Source: Pseudomonadota bacterium (lineage in GTDB: Bacteria > Myxococcota_A > UBA796 > SXON01). From it: DNA of 32,994 nt. A program made the translations under genes and the position numbers. Below are positions 7,171 to 15,302 of this stretch, one piece after another; positions within the stretch are counted from its first letter, which is position 1, and each line of letters begins with the position of its first letter. The stretch spans positions 1 through 32,994 of the forward strand of contig SXON01000150.1 of assembly GCA_005778355.1 (NCBI GenBank). Reading direction: 5' to 3'. The notes beneath the pieces were generated by a model. The model was not told the DNA's origin. It saw nothing but the letters and a program-made list of their open reading frames with translations, and made no database searches.

Positions 7171-8043
7171 TCAGTCCTCCGAATCTGAGTCAGACTCCGC
7201 ATTCTTGCGGAAGAAGTGAGGGGTTGGACCCGGCGGTGACCGGGGCTTGGGGAGCGGCGAACCCGGGCGGATTCGGCCGTTGCGGGACGACGCCGGCCCC
7301 TCGGGAGCGGGAGCTTCCGTGGAGTCGAGTCGGCCCATGCGAATGGTCGAGCCACCCGCACTCTTGTAGAGCGGTCCATCTAACGCCACTCGGGCGCGGT
7401 ACGTCAAGAAGGGACGGTACGGCGCCTCGTGCAGCGTGAAGAGGTTGATCGCGTCGCCGACCGTGAGATCGTCGACCAGCGCCAAGGACACCTTCTCGAC
7501 GTGCAGCCCGTCGTCATCGTCCTCGTTCTCGGGCGGGGGCGCCGTGAGGTTGCTCGGGTCGTAGTCGCGACCGAGGCTGTCTACCTGGCGGCCATCGGGC
7601 AAAAGGAATCGGCGCGGCCGGTAGATGAGGTGCGTGGCCTCGTTGAGACGGAGCAGCAGCCAGCCCATCAGACGTTCCGCGTCGCTGCGGAACTTCGAGT
7701 GCACGGCGATCAGGTAGTACAGATCGAGCAAAAGTGGGGGACGGTGAAAGTACACCTCGCCCCCCTCTTCGGGGTTGGATTTGACGAAGACCGGGGCCTG
7801 CCGGATGCGCTTGTTGTTGAGCAGCGCCTGATTCTGGGCCAGCCGGTACATGTAGATGTACACGACCTCCTCGCGGTCCTTGGGGACGAACTTGAGCTCT
7901 TCCTCGAGCCGCGGCGGCTGGTTCGCGAGGTTGTACCCGTCGAGCAGCCACTTGTGCAGCGACTCCGTGCACTCGCCGATGACTCCGCGACCCGAGGGAG
8001 GGCCGGCGTAGGGCGCGAGCGCTTCGACGGGGTTCGGACTCAA
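7171..8043 (-). CDS. DUF4255-family cap/tail-terminator protein (Afp16/Pvc16-like)
   Basis: About 290 aa from a TTG start at 8043 whose last two bases are the TG of the upstream gene's TGA (TTGA overlap), implying coupled translation. No ATG or GTG is available near the conserved start. Residues ~20-220 fit DUF4255: VIGECTESLHKWLLDGYNL, EEVVYIYMYRLAQNQALLNN, the hallmark RPPLLLDLYYLIAVHSK, then a helical segment AERLMGWLLLRLNEA. In Afp/PVC particles this protein caps the distal end of tube and sheath. An acidic DDDD stretch lies in the middle. The last ~60 residues are Pro/Arg-rich and end in an acidic Ser-Asp tail, so they are probably disordered. The frame stays open upstream of 8043, but that part is a shadow of the neighbouring gene. 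Confidence 0.85.
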   Translation of the reverse strand: MSPNPVEALAPYAGPPSGRGVIGECTESLHKWLLDGYNLANQPPRLEEELKFVPKDREEVVYIYMYRLAQNQALLNNKRIRQAPVFVKSNPEEGGEVYFHRPPLLLDLYYLIAVHSKFRSDAERLMGWLLLRLNEATHLIYRPRRFLLPDGRQVDSLGRDYDPSNLTAPPPENEDDDDGLHVEKVSLALVDDLTVGDAINLFTLHEAPYRPFLTYRARVALDGPLYKSAGGSTIRMGRLDSTEAPAPEGPASSRNGRIRPGSPLPKPRSPPGPTPHFFRKNAESDSDSED

Positions 8044-8495
8044 CGATCGTCCTCGACGAGGGGGGGGATGACGACGAGGGCGGAGGGCCGAGGCGCGAAG
8101 GCCCGGGGACGCCCGAGCTCGGCGCGGGAGGAGGCCGCGCGAGTAGACCGCACTTCCTCGCGTTCCGCAACCGCTTCCCGCATGGGGTGCCCGAGAGGTG
8201 CGCGCCCGTCGACCGTGGGGCGCGCCTGCAGGACCACCTGCCGCTTCACCCGAGCCGTGGAGAGCGCGAAGGGGTAGCGCACGAGGCGAATGAGCTGCGG
8301 CGCGTTGGGACCGGCTTCCACCTTCTTGCGCGACGGACGGGTGTCGATCTTGAGCAGTTCGCGCTCGTCGCGCGCGGGCACCGGGCACGGCGGCAGCGGG
8401 CGTTCCTCCGACACGTGGATGCGCAGCGTGCGCTCGTCGGTGATGCGCGCCCCCGGGAGGGGACGATCGAGGCGACGGCAGGGGTCGAAGCGCAT
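8040..8495 (-). CDS. Unknown 151-aa protein at the head of the eCIS minus-strand operon
   Basis: The frame from the ATG at 8495 gives 151 aa and ends in a TGA that overlaps the DUF4255 start (TTGA). The middle is protein-like: ITDERTLRIHVSEERPLPPC, then ERELLKIDTRPSRKKVEAGP, then PQLIRLVRYPFALSTARVKR. The ends are Arg/Pro-rich. I do not recognise the family and see no signal peptide or membrane segment. Upstream continuation of the frame (to 8795) runs antisense to the divergent gene at 8545 and looks like shadow sequence, so I chose the internal ATG. Support comes mainly from its coupling to the DUF4255 gene. A small structural or assembly factor is plausible but unproven. Confidence 0.5.
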   Translation of the reverse strand: MRFDPCRRLDRPLPGARITDERTLRIHVSEERPLPPCPVPARDERELLKIDTRPSRKKVEAGPNAPQLIRLVRYPFALSTARVKRQVVLQARPTVDGRAPLGHPMREAVAEREEVRSTRAASSRAELGRPRAFAPRPSALVVIPPLVEDDR

Positions 8496-8544
8496 CCGCC
8501 CCGGAAAGTATCGCGCCCCCGTCGGCTGGCGATAACTTCTCTCG
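8496..8544. promoter_or_regulatory. Divergent intergenic region heading the eCIS minus operon
   Basis: Only 49 bp separate the first minus-strand eCIS gene from the divergent plus-strand gene. It must hold, or lie very close to, the promoters for both. On the minus strand GATACT (8512-8507) could act as a -10 element about 12 nt before the ATG. I see no clear -35 box and no operator-like repeat, so this is placement by context. Confidence 0.3.
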
Positions 8545-9324
8545 ATGCCGCGCCAACGCCGTGCCGCCACCACCACGGATCGCGCCGCTCGCGTCGTGAG
8601 CGGAAGCGCGCGCGAGGCACTGCGCGAGGCCGATGCCCAGCAGCTCCGCCGTCTCGGGAAGGCCCTCGGCAACGACGCGCTCCAGGGCAAGATCGCCGGC
8701 AACGACAAGCTTCGCGATGCGCTGCTCGCGCTGGTGCAGGAGCGCCTCCAGGCGATCCAGCTGGCGCAACAGGCGGAGATGCGCGCCATGCGCAACCGCG
8801 CCGACTGGTACCGGAGGCTGCTTCGCGGCGAGAAAGGCGTGATGCTCCCGGAGCCTGGCCGCTGGGCGGCCCCCGCGCAGCTCTACAAGAAGGCCGCCGA
8901 GGCCATTTGCGCCGGGGAGCTCGGACGTGGCGCCGACCTCCTCAAGCAAGCGACCGAGACTGACCGGGCCACCTTCAAGTCGATCCCGGAACAGGTTGAG
9001 GTTTCGGCCGAGGCGAGGAAGGGCGTCGAGCCCGGGAACGCGATGCTCGCGGTGCGCGAAGGAGAGGGCTGCAACCCGACCACCGCGCCTCGCTTGCTGG
9101 CGCTGGCCGACACCGTGATGAACGCCGCGCAACGCCCGGATCTGGTGGGGCCCCTTCGACCCCTGCGGCCCCACAATTGGTGGGAGGTCGAGGTGGACGA
9201 GGAAGAGGAAAAGAAACAGAAGGACGACCCCACGAAGTCGTCGCGCCTCCGACAGCCGGCGGCGCAAACGGACACGGCCCTTCGCGATCGCGACGCGGTG
9301 CTCCGCAAGAAACCGAGGAAGTGA
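8545..9324 (+). CDS. Unknown helical protein, 259 aa, divergent from the eCIS operon
   Basis: The N-terminal ~60 residues are basic and helical with LGNDALQGKIAGNDKLRDAL, followed by a long helix rich in Leu, Gln and Glu. The centre includes LYKKAAEAICAGELGRGADL and a conserved-looking WWEVEVDEEEEKKQK near the end, after which the tail is charged and likely disordered. No signal peptide or membrane segment is visible. I do not recognise the family. It is transcribed away from the eCIS minus operon, and its stop codon (TGA at 9322) directly abuts the ATG of the deacetylase gene, so the two probably share a transcript. Location beside the eCIS genes makes an accessory or cargo role possible; that is inference only. 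Confidence 0.75.
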   Translation: MPRQRRAATTTDRAARVVSGSAREALREADAQQLRRLGKALGNDALQGKIAGNDKLRDALLALVQERLQAIQLAQQAEMRAMRNRADWYRRLLRGEKGVMLPEPGRWAAPAQLYKKAAEAICAGELGRGADLLKQATETDRATFKSIPEQVEVSAEARKGVEPGNAMLAVREGEGCNPTTAPRLLALADTVMNAAQRPDLVGPLRPLRPHNWWEVEVDEEEEKKQKDDPTKSSRLRQPAAQTDTALRDRDAVLRKKPRK

Positions 9325-10419
9325 ATGTCCGTCGTAGAAACGCTGTCGCGACTCGTCGAGTACCCCACCATCTCGGACCGCCCAGTGACGGGCATCGGTG
9401 CCTACATCGCCGAACGTTGCGAGGCCCAGGGCTTCCGCGTGGAGCGGCTCGAGGCGCCGGGCGAAGGCAAGCTCAACCTGATCTGTAGCCGTGGGCCGAG
9501 CGGGACTGACGGCCTGGTGCTCTCAGGACACATGGACGTGGTGCCGGTGGACGGACAGCCCTGGAGCGTAGACCCGTTCCGGGTGACCGAGCGAGGCGGG
9601 CGCCTCCTCGGCCGGGGTACCGCCGACATGAAGGGCTTCATCGCCGCCACGATCGAGGCGCTGGCGCGCTTGCCGAAGCTCGAACGCGAGTTGGTCCTCG
9701 CGTTCACTTGCGACGAGGAGGTGGGCTGCCTCGGCTCCCGAGACCTCGTCGGAAAACTCTCGGGTCGTCCCCTCCCCTCGCTCTGCCTCATCGGCGAGCC
9801 CACCTCGTTCAAGACCTTCCGCATGCACCCGGGACACGCGGCGATGCGCCTCGTGTGCACCGGGAAAGCCGCACACTCTTCGAAGCCCGATCTCGGCGAC
9901 AACGCGATCCGGAAGGCGGCGCGCGCCATCGACGCGCTGGAGGCCCTCGCCGAGCGGTGGCGCCGGGAAGTGCGCTTCGCCGACATGCTCGAGCGCCCGT
10001 TCGTGGTGCTCAACGTGGCGAGAATCGATGGTGGAGGCGCGATCAACATCGTCCCCGACCGCTGCGTGATCGACCTCGGATTCCGAGCGCTGCCCGGGAT
10101 GGACGAGGTGCACCTCGCCGGCGAGGTGGGCGCTGCGGTCTCGCCGTGGGCCACGGCCGAGCTGGTCCGCGTGACCCCGGCGCTCCTCACCGAGGCGGGC
10201 ACCGACCTCGAGGGGCTCCTCGCCCCCTTCAGTCGGGGCACGGGCGCGGCGAGCTTCGCCACCGACGGCGGAAACCTCGCGAAGCTCGGGATGCGTTCGC
10301 TGGTTTTCGGCCCCGGGAGCATCGACGTTGCCCACAAGGCCGACGAGTTCGTGCCGGTCGACGAGTTGCACCACGCGGTCGACGTGGTGGCCGAGGTCGT
10401 GGCGCGTCGTTGCGGGTAG
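9325..10419 (+). CDS. argE: M20-family acetylornithine deacetylase-like metallohydrolase
   Basis: 364 aa, close to the usual length of ArgE (about 375-385 aa). Visible M20 motifs are SGHMDVVPVDGQPW (His69, Asp71), GRGTADMKGF (Asp101, metal bridge), DEEVGCLGS (Glu131/132, catalytic and metal) and IGEPT (Glu158). FGPGSIDVAHKADEFVPVDE near the C-terminus supplies the last His. ArgE removes the acetyl group of N-acetylornithine in arginine synthesis. The GHAAMRLVCTGKAAHSS dimerisation-domain motif and the TADMKGF signature favour ArgE over DapE, but other N-acyl amino-acid substrates cannot be excluded. The ATG directly follows the upstream TGA with GAGG nearby, indicating coupling. No other arginine gene is in the window. 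Confidence 0.8.
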   Translation: MSVVETLSRLVEYPTISDRPVTGIGAYIAERCEAQGFRVERLEAPGEGKLNLICSRGPSGTDGLVLSGHMDVVPVDGQPWSVDPFRVTERGGRLLGRGTADMKGFIAATIEALARLPKLERELVLAFTCDEEVGCLGSRDLVGKLSGRPLPSLCLIGEPTSFKTFRMHPGHAAMRLVCTGKAAHSSKPDLGDNAIRKAARAIDALEALAERWRREVRFADMLERPFVVLNVARIDGGGAINIVPDRCVIDLGFRALPGMDEVHLAGEVGAAVSPWATAELVRVTPALLTEAGTDLEGLLAPFSRGTGAASFATDGGNLAKLGMRSLVFGPGSIDVAHKADEFVPVDELHHAVDVVAEVVARRCG

Positions 10420-10441
10420 GGATGCCCGGCGACCCCTGGGA

Positions 10442-11761
10442 CTAGGCGGCTAGGCCCAGCCGCCGCAGCGCCGCCTCAGCCTCGTGGGCGAAACGCTCGG
10501 CCCCAGGCACTCGGCCGTCCTTGAGCACGTGGCGACCGCCCACCCAGGCGTCGCTGATCGCCGCCGGGGAACCGTTGAAGACCACGGCGGGAAGCAGGCG
10601 GGACGCGGCGAACTCCAACCGCGACACGTCGACCGTCACGAAGTCAGCCAGGGCCCCCGGCGCGAGGCGTCCCGCGTTCACGCCGAGGCTCCGGGCCCCG
10701 TTCTCCGTCCCCATGCGCAGTAGGCCGCTGGCGAGTCCATCGGGCCCCTCGTGCGGCAAGACGTTCCGACGCCCGAGCAAGGCCCGGCTGTGCCACTCGA
10801 TCGCGCGCATCTCGGCGAAGGGATCGATGGCCGCGTGCGAGTCGCTGCCCAGGCAAACAGGCACGCCGAGCTTCCACGCGGGGAGGAAACCGTCGCCCAG
10901 GTCGAGCTCGGTGGTGGGGCAGGCGCAGACGTGCCCGCGCATGGCGGCGATCTCGGTGTCGTCGGGATGAGTGAGGTGCACCGCCGTGAAGCGCTCGTGC
11001 ACCAGCCCGGCCTCCGCGAAGACGTGAACGGGGCGCCGACCGTGCTCCGCGAGGCACTGCTCGATCTCGCCGGGCTGCTCGTCGACGTGGGCATGGACCA
11101 CGCCGTCGAAGTCGGCGAAGGCCTGCAGCCATTCGCGAGGGACGGCGCGTACCGAGTGGGGCGCCAGTCCAGCAACGATCCCATGGCCGCGCAGTCGCGA
11201 CACTGCCGCGAGCACCGCCGTGGGGTCACGGTCGATGAAGCGCCGCTGCCTGAGGTTGGCATCAACACGGAAGCCGGCCCGCGCGTAAGCCACGCGCAAA
11301 AGCACGATTCTCAAGCCCACCTTTTGCGCGGCGTGCGCCACGCGTCGGGCCAGCTCATCGGGGTCGGCGTAGGGTGTGCCATCGGGCTGGTGGTGCAGGT
11401 AGTGAAACTCTCCGACCGTCGTGAAGCCGGCGCGCACCATCTCCGCGAAGGCCAGTGTGCTCACGGCCTCGATGGCCTCCGGGTCGAGCGCAGTGGCGAG
11501 CGCGTACATCCGCTCCCGCCAACTCCAGAAACTGTCTTCCCCGGAAGCGTGCTGAACGTGCCCGCGCAGGGCGCGCTGGAATGCGTGCGAGTGCGCGTTG
11601 ACGATGCCGGGCAACAGGAGGCGTCGATGCAGGCGCTCCACGTCGCCGAGGCGCTCGTCGACGGCGCCGACGGAGACGATCGTCTCCCCGGCCACCAGCA
11701 CCCCGACATCGCGACGGAGTTCGCCATCGACCCAGGCCGCGTCGGGCAGGTACCACTTCAC
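10442..11761 (-). CDS. hutF: N-formimino-L-glutamate deiminase (formimidoylglutamate deiminase)
   Basis: 439 aa amidohydrolase-superfamily enzyme of the usual HutF length. Zinc ligands are visible in GIVNAHSHAFQRALRG (His57, His59), the VHAHVDEQPGEIEQC region and CLGSDSHAAIDPFAEMRAI (catalytic Asp). The AFQRALRG context after HSH is characteristic of HutF among the guanine-deaminase-like enzymes. It converts N-formimino-L-glutamate to N-formyl-L-glutamate plus ammonia in the five-step histidine degradation pathway. No hutH, hutU, hutI or hutG is present here. The GTG start at 11761 overlaps the TGA of the upstream TPR gene (GTGA), so translation is probably coupled. It converges with argE across 22 bp. 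Confidence 0.9.
   Translation of the reverse strand: MKWYLPDAAWVDGELRRDVGVLVAGETIVSVGAVDERLGDVERLHRRLLLPGIVNAHSHAFQRALRGHVQHASGEDSFWSWRERMYALATALDPEAIEAVSTLAFAEMVRAGFTTVGEFHYLHHQPDGTPYADPDELARRVAHAAQKVGLRIVLLRVAYARAGFRVDANLRQRRFIDRDPTAVLAAVSRLRGHGIVAGLAPHSVRAVPREWLQAFADFDGVVHAHVDEQPGEIEQCLAEHGRRPVHVFAEAGLVHERFTAVHLTHPDDTEIAAMRGHVCACPTTELDLGDGFLPAWKLGVPVCLGSDSHAAIDPFAEMRAIEWHSRALLGRRNVLPHEGPDGLASGLLRMGTENGARSLGVNAGRLAPGALADFVTVDVSRLEFAASRLLPAVVFNGSPAAISDAWVGGRHVLKDGRVPGAERFAHEAEAALRRLGLAA
10445..10464. terminator. Small inverted repeat between convergent argE and hutF ends
   Basis: GGCGGCT (10445-10451) and AGCCGCC (10458-10464) form a perfect 7-bp inverted repeat with a 6-nt loop, located over the hutF 3' end and just past the argE stop. 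No T-run follows in either direction. It could act as a shared transcript end but may equally be coincidence in GC-rich sequence. Confidence 0.25.
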
Positions 11762-13791
11762 TCGCGCACCCCCAGGAACTCCCAGCCGCCACCCGGCTTG
11801 GGACCAAAGCCGAGCACGAATCGGCCGAAAACGCTCTCGACGACGAGGTCCGCCGCCTGCGGCGGTGGCGCCTTCTCCACGTCGGAGCGATCAAGCAGCG
11901 AGGTGAGTCCCGTGAAGCGCAGCTTGATCTTGTCGTCCTCGATGACGTTCTGCTCCGCGTAGATGACCGCGGTCCCGTAGTGCAATTCGAAACGCGGGCG
12001 CAGCCACGCCATCTCCGCCGGCAGCTCCACCTCCAGCGCGTCGGTGACAAGCCCGCTGTCGCGGCTCACCTTGGCCGAGCGACCCGCCTCCTCGGCGATC
12101 CGCGTCCAGCGGTCGGGCTCGTTCGCGCGGGCGGCGCGAGCCTCGGCCACCCGCTCGGCCTTGTACTTTTCGGTGTCGACCCACATGACGCCGTCGTCGG
12201 TGACCAGGATGGCGCGCAGGTCGACGATGTCGTCCTCCGTGCGCGTCTTGCCGAAAACCTCGGTGTCCACGTCGATGGTGCCAAACTCGGTTTTCTGGCG
12301 GGGCAAGACCTCGGGGACGGTCCGCTCCCCGGCAAAGGTCACGTAGTCGCCGCTGAGCATGTCGGTGAAGCGTACGCAGAGCACCAGCGCCGCGTTGCGG
12401 AGCGTGCGCTGCGAGCGGTTGTCGACGGCGACTGAGAACTTCTGGCCGAGGCCGAGGAGGGTCTTGTTGGCGTGCAGGTCGAGCCAGGCGTCTTCCGGGA
12501 AGATGCCCCGCAGGTCGTCGCCGAGAACGGTCTCGGCCCAGCTCAGGTCGGCGAGGATGTAGTCCCACTGTCCCTGCGCGCGGCGACGCTCGAAGTGCTC
12601 GATCACCTTGCGCTTCCCCGCCTCCCGCTCACCTCGGGCGTAGGCCAACCGGGCGAGGTGGAGCTCGGGCGAGAAGTAGCCGGCGCCCACCATGGTGGCG
12701 CTGTACGACTCCACGATCCCGGCCCCGGCGCGGGACTTTCGCAGGGCGGAGCGCGTGCGGTACAGATCGAGGCGGCTGTCGAGCTTGGCCGCCTGCTGCG
12801 GGTAGGCAAGCGAGGCGTGATCGAGCTCCGCAGCGGCGCCAGCGAGGTCGCCCGCGTCGGCCTTGGCCACGCCACGCAGTAGGAAAACCGGCGCGGCCGA
12901 GTCAGGGTGTTCGTCGAGGAACTGGCCGAGGAGCTCCTGCGCCATCGCGATCTTCTCCGGATCGCCCGACTCGAAGTAGGCCCGGGCAAGCAGGAGGTGG
13001 GCCTCCTCCTCGTGGGGTGCGAGGCTGATCGCTGCCTGCGCCTCGCGCTCCACTTCTCCCCAGTCCTCCCGGCGCGAGGCCATCCAGGCCCGGTCGCGGT
13101 GGAGCGACACCCGGTCGTACTCCTCCATGTACTTGGCCCAGATCACCGCGTAGTCCATCGACGCCTTGATCAACTCGCTCTCCAACGCGTCGATCTCGCG
13201 AATCAACTTGCGACGCTCCGCTTCCTCTTCGCGCAGCTCGTCGAGACGCGCCTCGGCCGCCTCGCGATCGAGCTGGAAGTCGATGTCGGGGGCCAGTCCA
13301 CCGTCGCCCTGGACGGAGACCACCGAGAGCGTGGTGAGCACGATGTCGCGACTGAGCGACCAGCTCGCCTCTCGGGCTTCCTGCTCGTCCTGCCTCGCGT
13401 AGAGCTTCATCTGGACATCGAGGATCTCCTTTCGCGCCTCGAGCACTTCCCGGGGCACGCCCCGCCAGTCCTCCCGCGCCACCTCGGCGAGGTAGGCGTG
13501 CAGGTCGGCCTGGTTGCGCATCGACTCGTCGATCTGTCGCAGCACCCGGACAGTGCGGTCGATGTCGAGTTCGCCCTTGTCGCCCTCGAGCGTGGCGCGC
13601 GCCGGCGCGAAGACCTCTTCCGCTTCCGCCTTCCGCGCGGCCTCGGCCTCCGCCTCCCGGGCCGCGTACCAGCGCCACGCGGCGACACCGCACACGATCG
13701 CGACGCAGACGCCCAGAGCCAGCACGAGGCCGCAGCCCTTGGTCAACCGCTCGACTGGGGGGGAGGTGCTCACCGCGCCAACGTCACGCAC
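11758..13791 (-). CDS. Membrane-anchored TPR/coiled-coil protein of unknown function
   Basis: 677 aa from GTG at 13791; a GTG at 13773 is a close alternative. A single TM helix (GLVLALGVCVAIVCGVAAW) lies near residues 20-40, so the bulk is probably outside the cytoplasm. It is followed by an Ala/Glu-rich coiled coil, a second Glu/Arg-rich helical region (EARLDELREEEAERRKLIRE), and several TPR-like units such as AHLLLARAYFESGDPEKIAMA and LLRGVAKADAGDLAGAAAEL. The C-terminal third is beta-rich with Asp/Glu-rich strands, including SVAVDNRSQRTLRNAALVLC. I do not recognise a specific family. TPR anchors of this kind usually scaffold protein complexes. The frame stays open upstream to 14241, but that part is antisense to the DUF4157-like gene. 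Its TGA overlaps the hutF GTG. Confidence 0.82.
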   Translation of the reverse strand: MRDVGAVSTSPPVERLTKGCGLVLALGVCVAIVCGVAAWRWYAAREAEAEAARKAEAEEVFAPARATLEGDKGELDIDRTVRVLRQIDESMRNQADLHAYLAEVAREDWRGVPREVLEARKEILDVQMKLYARQDEQEAREASWSLSRDIVLTTLSVVSVQGDGGLAPDIDFQLDREAAEARLDELREEEAERRKLIREIDALESELIKASMDYAVIWAKYMEEYDRVSLHRDRAWMASRREDWGEVEREAQAAISLAPHEEEAHLLLARAYFESGDPEKIAMAQELLGQFLDEHPDSAAPVFLLRGVAKADAGDLAGAAAELDHASLAYPQQAAKLDSRLDLYRTRSALRKSRAGAGIVESYSATMVGAGYFSPELHLARLAYARGEREAGKRKVIEHFERRRAQGQWDYILADLSWAETVLGDDLRGIFPEDAWLDLHANKTLLGLGQKFSVAVDNRSQRTLRNAALVLCVRFTDMLSGDYVTFAGERTVPEVLPRQKTEFGTIDVDTEVFGKTRTEDDIVDLRAILVTDDGVMWVDTEKYKAERVAEARAARANEPDRWTRIAEEAGRSAKVSRDSGLVTDALEVELPAEMAWLRPRFELHYGTAVIYAEQNVIEDDKIKLRFTGLTSLLDRSDVEKAPPPQAADLVVESVFGRFVLGFGPKPGGGWEFLGVRE

Positions 13792-13818
13792 CGGCCCGCC
13801 TGCCGCCAGCTTCCGCGG

Positions 13819-13824
13819 TATACT
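13819..13824 (+). promoter_or_regulatory. Candidate -10 box (TATACT) for the DUF4157-like gene
   Basis: TATACT, one base from the sigma-70 consensus TATAAT, stands out in this GC-rich sequence, 20 nt before the ATG at 13844. A GGAGG lies between them. The expected -35 region (about 13796-13801) has no TTGACA-like hexamer, so an activator or a different sigma factor may be needed. Confidence 0.35.
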
Positions 13825-13843
13825 GCGTGCTTCGGAGGCTGGG

Positions 13844-14434
13844 ATGGCCAAGAGTTCGTCGGCCGTGGCGCGCATCGTCTCCCGCAGCAAGAACGCGGGC
13901 CTCCAGCGCAAGTCGATGCCCGGCGGCGGCGAAGTCTTCACCGGCGAGGTGGCGAGTCGCACCCTCGACGTGCTGGGCGCCCGCGCCATGACCGTCGACA
14001 AGTCGATCATCGTCTCCGAAGACTTCGACCCGTCCAAGCCTGAAGACCAGGCGCTCTTCGCCCACGAGCAGTTCCACGTCGACAACTCCGGCGGCGAGGG
14101 CGAGCACTCCGGATACGACGGCGAGGAACAGGCCGCGCGAATGGTGGAGCGCATGGTGCTCCATCGGGCGCGGGCGGGCGGCGCCGAGATGCACGAGGCC
14201 TCGCATACCAGCGCCCCCGGCGGGGCGGTGAGCGGGAGCAAAGGCGCGGGCCACGAGCGCGACGGGTCGACCGAGAGCCAGGGCGAGGCCGAGCGGGGCT
14301 ATATGGCGATGCGGGCGCAAGGACTGTCGCACGCCGAGATCGTCAACCGCATCGCACAGGAAGCGATCAAAGCGCTCGACTCCGGTCGCGACCAGCGCAA
14401 CGAGCGCTTCGGCGACAAGAAGGGCTTCCTCTAG
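13844..14434 (+). CDS. DUF4157-like HExxH protein, eCIS-associated
   Basis: 196 aa. The ATG at 13844 has GGAGG five bases upstream, which decides this start over longer frames. Residues ~40-80 read LDVLGARAMTVDKSIIVSED then LFAHEQFHVDN, with His74-Glu75-x2-His78. This matches the DUF4157 pattern (LGA.A.t.g..I......LLAHELtHVvQQ), a putative zinc metalloprotease domain often encoded in eCIS loci and found in eCIS cargo. Here the usual VxQQ tail is replaced by VDN, so it is a divergent member. The remainder is Gly/Ser/His-rich, then a C-terminal helical segment (SHAEIVNRIAQEAIKALDSG). No signal peptide is visible. It is divergent from the TPR gene, and its stop overlaps the convergent RNase Z-like gene by 4 nt. 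Confidence 0.78.
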   Translation: MAKSSSAVARIVSRSKNAGLQRKSMPGGGEVFTGEVASRTLDVLGARAMTVDKSIIVSEDFDPSKPEDQALFAHEQFHVDNSGGEGEHSGYDGEEQAARMVERMVLHRARAGGAEMHEASHTSAPGGAVSGSKGAGHERDGSTESQGEAERGYMAMRAQGLSHAEIVNRIAQEAIKALDSGRDQRNERFGDKKGFL

Positions 14435-15288
14435 TCTTTTCCCACGCGGGCCGCCTCGACGAGCTCGCGACGCCCCGCGAGGAGCGGCGTGACGCGCTGG
14501 CGCAGGGGCGCGGGGAGCCGACGGTCGAGGATCTCGACGATCTCGCGCTCTTGGTAGCGAGCCGAGAAGTGCGTGAGCAGGATGGCTTCGTTCTGGAGCA
14601 GCTCGGCGCGGTCGAGCAGCTCATCGAGGTGCACGTGGCCGCTCTCCCGCGCCTTGGCCACCGGCACGCGGCTGTCGAGGAAGGTGCACTCGATCACCAG
14701 GAGCCGAGCCGTCCGCACCGCCTCCTCGCGCTCGATCACCTCGGGGAGCGTGTCGCCGGTGAAGGCGAACTCCACGACCTCGTGTGTCTCCGACACCGCC
14801 TCGCCCGCCAGGCGACGCGCGCGGATCATCTCCTCTCCGAGGCCCTGCAGATCGGCACGGAGTCGCGTGCGCTGTCGCGACAGCGCGTAGCCCTGGCACA
14901 TCACGCGATGGGGAGATCGGAACGGCGACGCCACCCAGCCTCGCCCGAGGTCCACCCGGTCGCCTGGGCCCACGCCCACGATCTGCACCGGAAAATCCGA
15001 ACGGTCGAGCCGACGCCACACCTCGATGAGCGCGCGCAGGTCGGCCTCGTTCTCGCGTGGCACGTACCAGGTCGGCGCCTTGATCTTGTAGAGGTCGCGC
15101 GTGGCCGCGTGGTAGGCGATGCCCCCGGCGTGGTCCATGTGCGTGTGCGTGAGCATCACCCGCTGGCGACGGATCGCGCTGTGGGGGCAGCGGCCGATGT
15201 CGAAAGCAAGGTCGAGGTCAGGCAGTTCGACACAGGTCTCGATGCCGCCGATCGACACGGCGTGGACGGTGTGCCCGGCGAGGCGCAT
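14431..15288 (-). CDS. Metallo-beta-lactamase-fold hydrolase, ribonuclease Z-like
   Basis: 285 aa; ATG at 15288 with AGGAG six bases upstream. The metal site motif LTHTHMDHAGGIAYH (His48, His50, Asp52, His53) is present, followed by FTGDTLPEVIE (bridging Asp) and LLVIECTFLD. Near the C-terminus is ILLTHFSARYQ, which matches the THFSxRY signature of tRNase Z enzymes. RNase Z trims the 3' ends of tRNA precursors. The typical GTG(S/T)xxP motif of classical RNase Z near the N-terminus is not obvious, so a related phosphodiesterase is possible. The gene is divergent from the HtrA-like protease over 81 bp containing an inverted repeat. Confidence 0.8.
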   Translation of the reverse strand: MRLAGHTVHAVSIGGIETCVELPDLDLAFDIGRCPHSAIRRQRVMLTHTHMDHAGGIAYHAATRDLYKIKAPTWYVPRENEADLRALIEVWRRLDRSDFPVQIVGVGPGDRVDLGRGWVASPFRSPHRVMCQGYALSRQRTRLRADLQGLGEEMIRARRLAGEAVSETHEVVEFAFTGDTLPEVIEREEAVRTARLLVIECTFLDSRVPVAKARESGHVHLDELLDRAELLQNEAILLTHFSARYQEREIVEILDRRLPAPLRQRVTPLLAGRRELVEAARVGKD

Positions 15289-15302
15289 CGGTTTCTCCTA
15301 AG

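Noticed and set aside
5311..7188. 625-codon plus-strand open frame
   Set aside because: It is entirely antisense to the unmistakable sheath gene and has repetitive Val/Asp/Leu/His composition typical of shadows.
8044..9267. Upstream extension of the DUF4255 frame to 698 codons
   Set aside because: The extension is Arg/Ala/Pro-rich shadow sequence antisense to the gene at 8545; the TTG at 8043 fits the family N-terminus.
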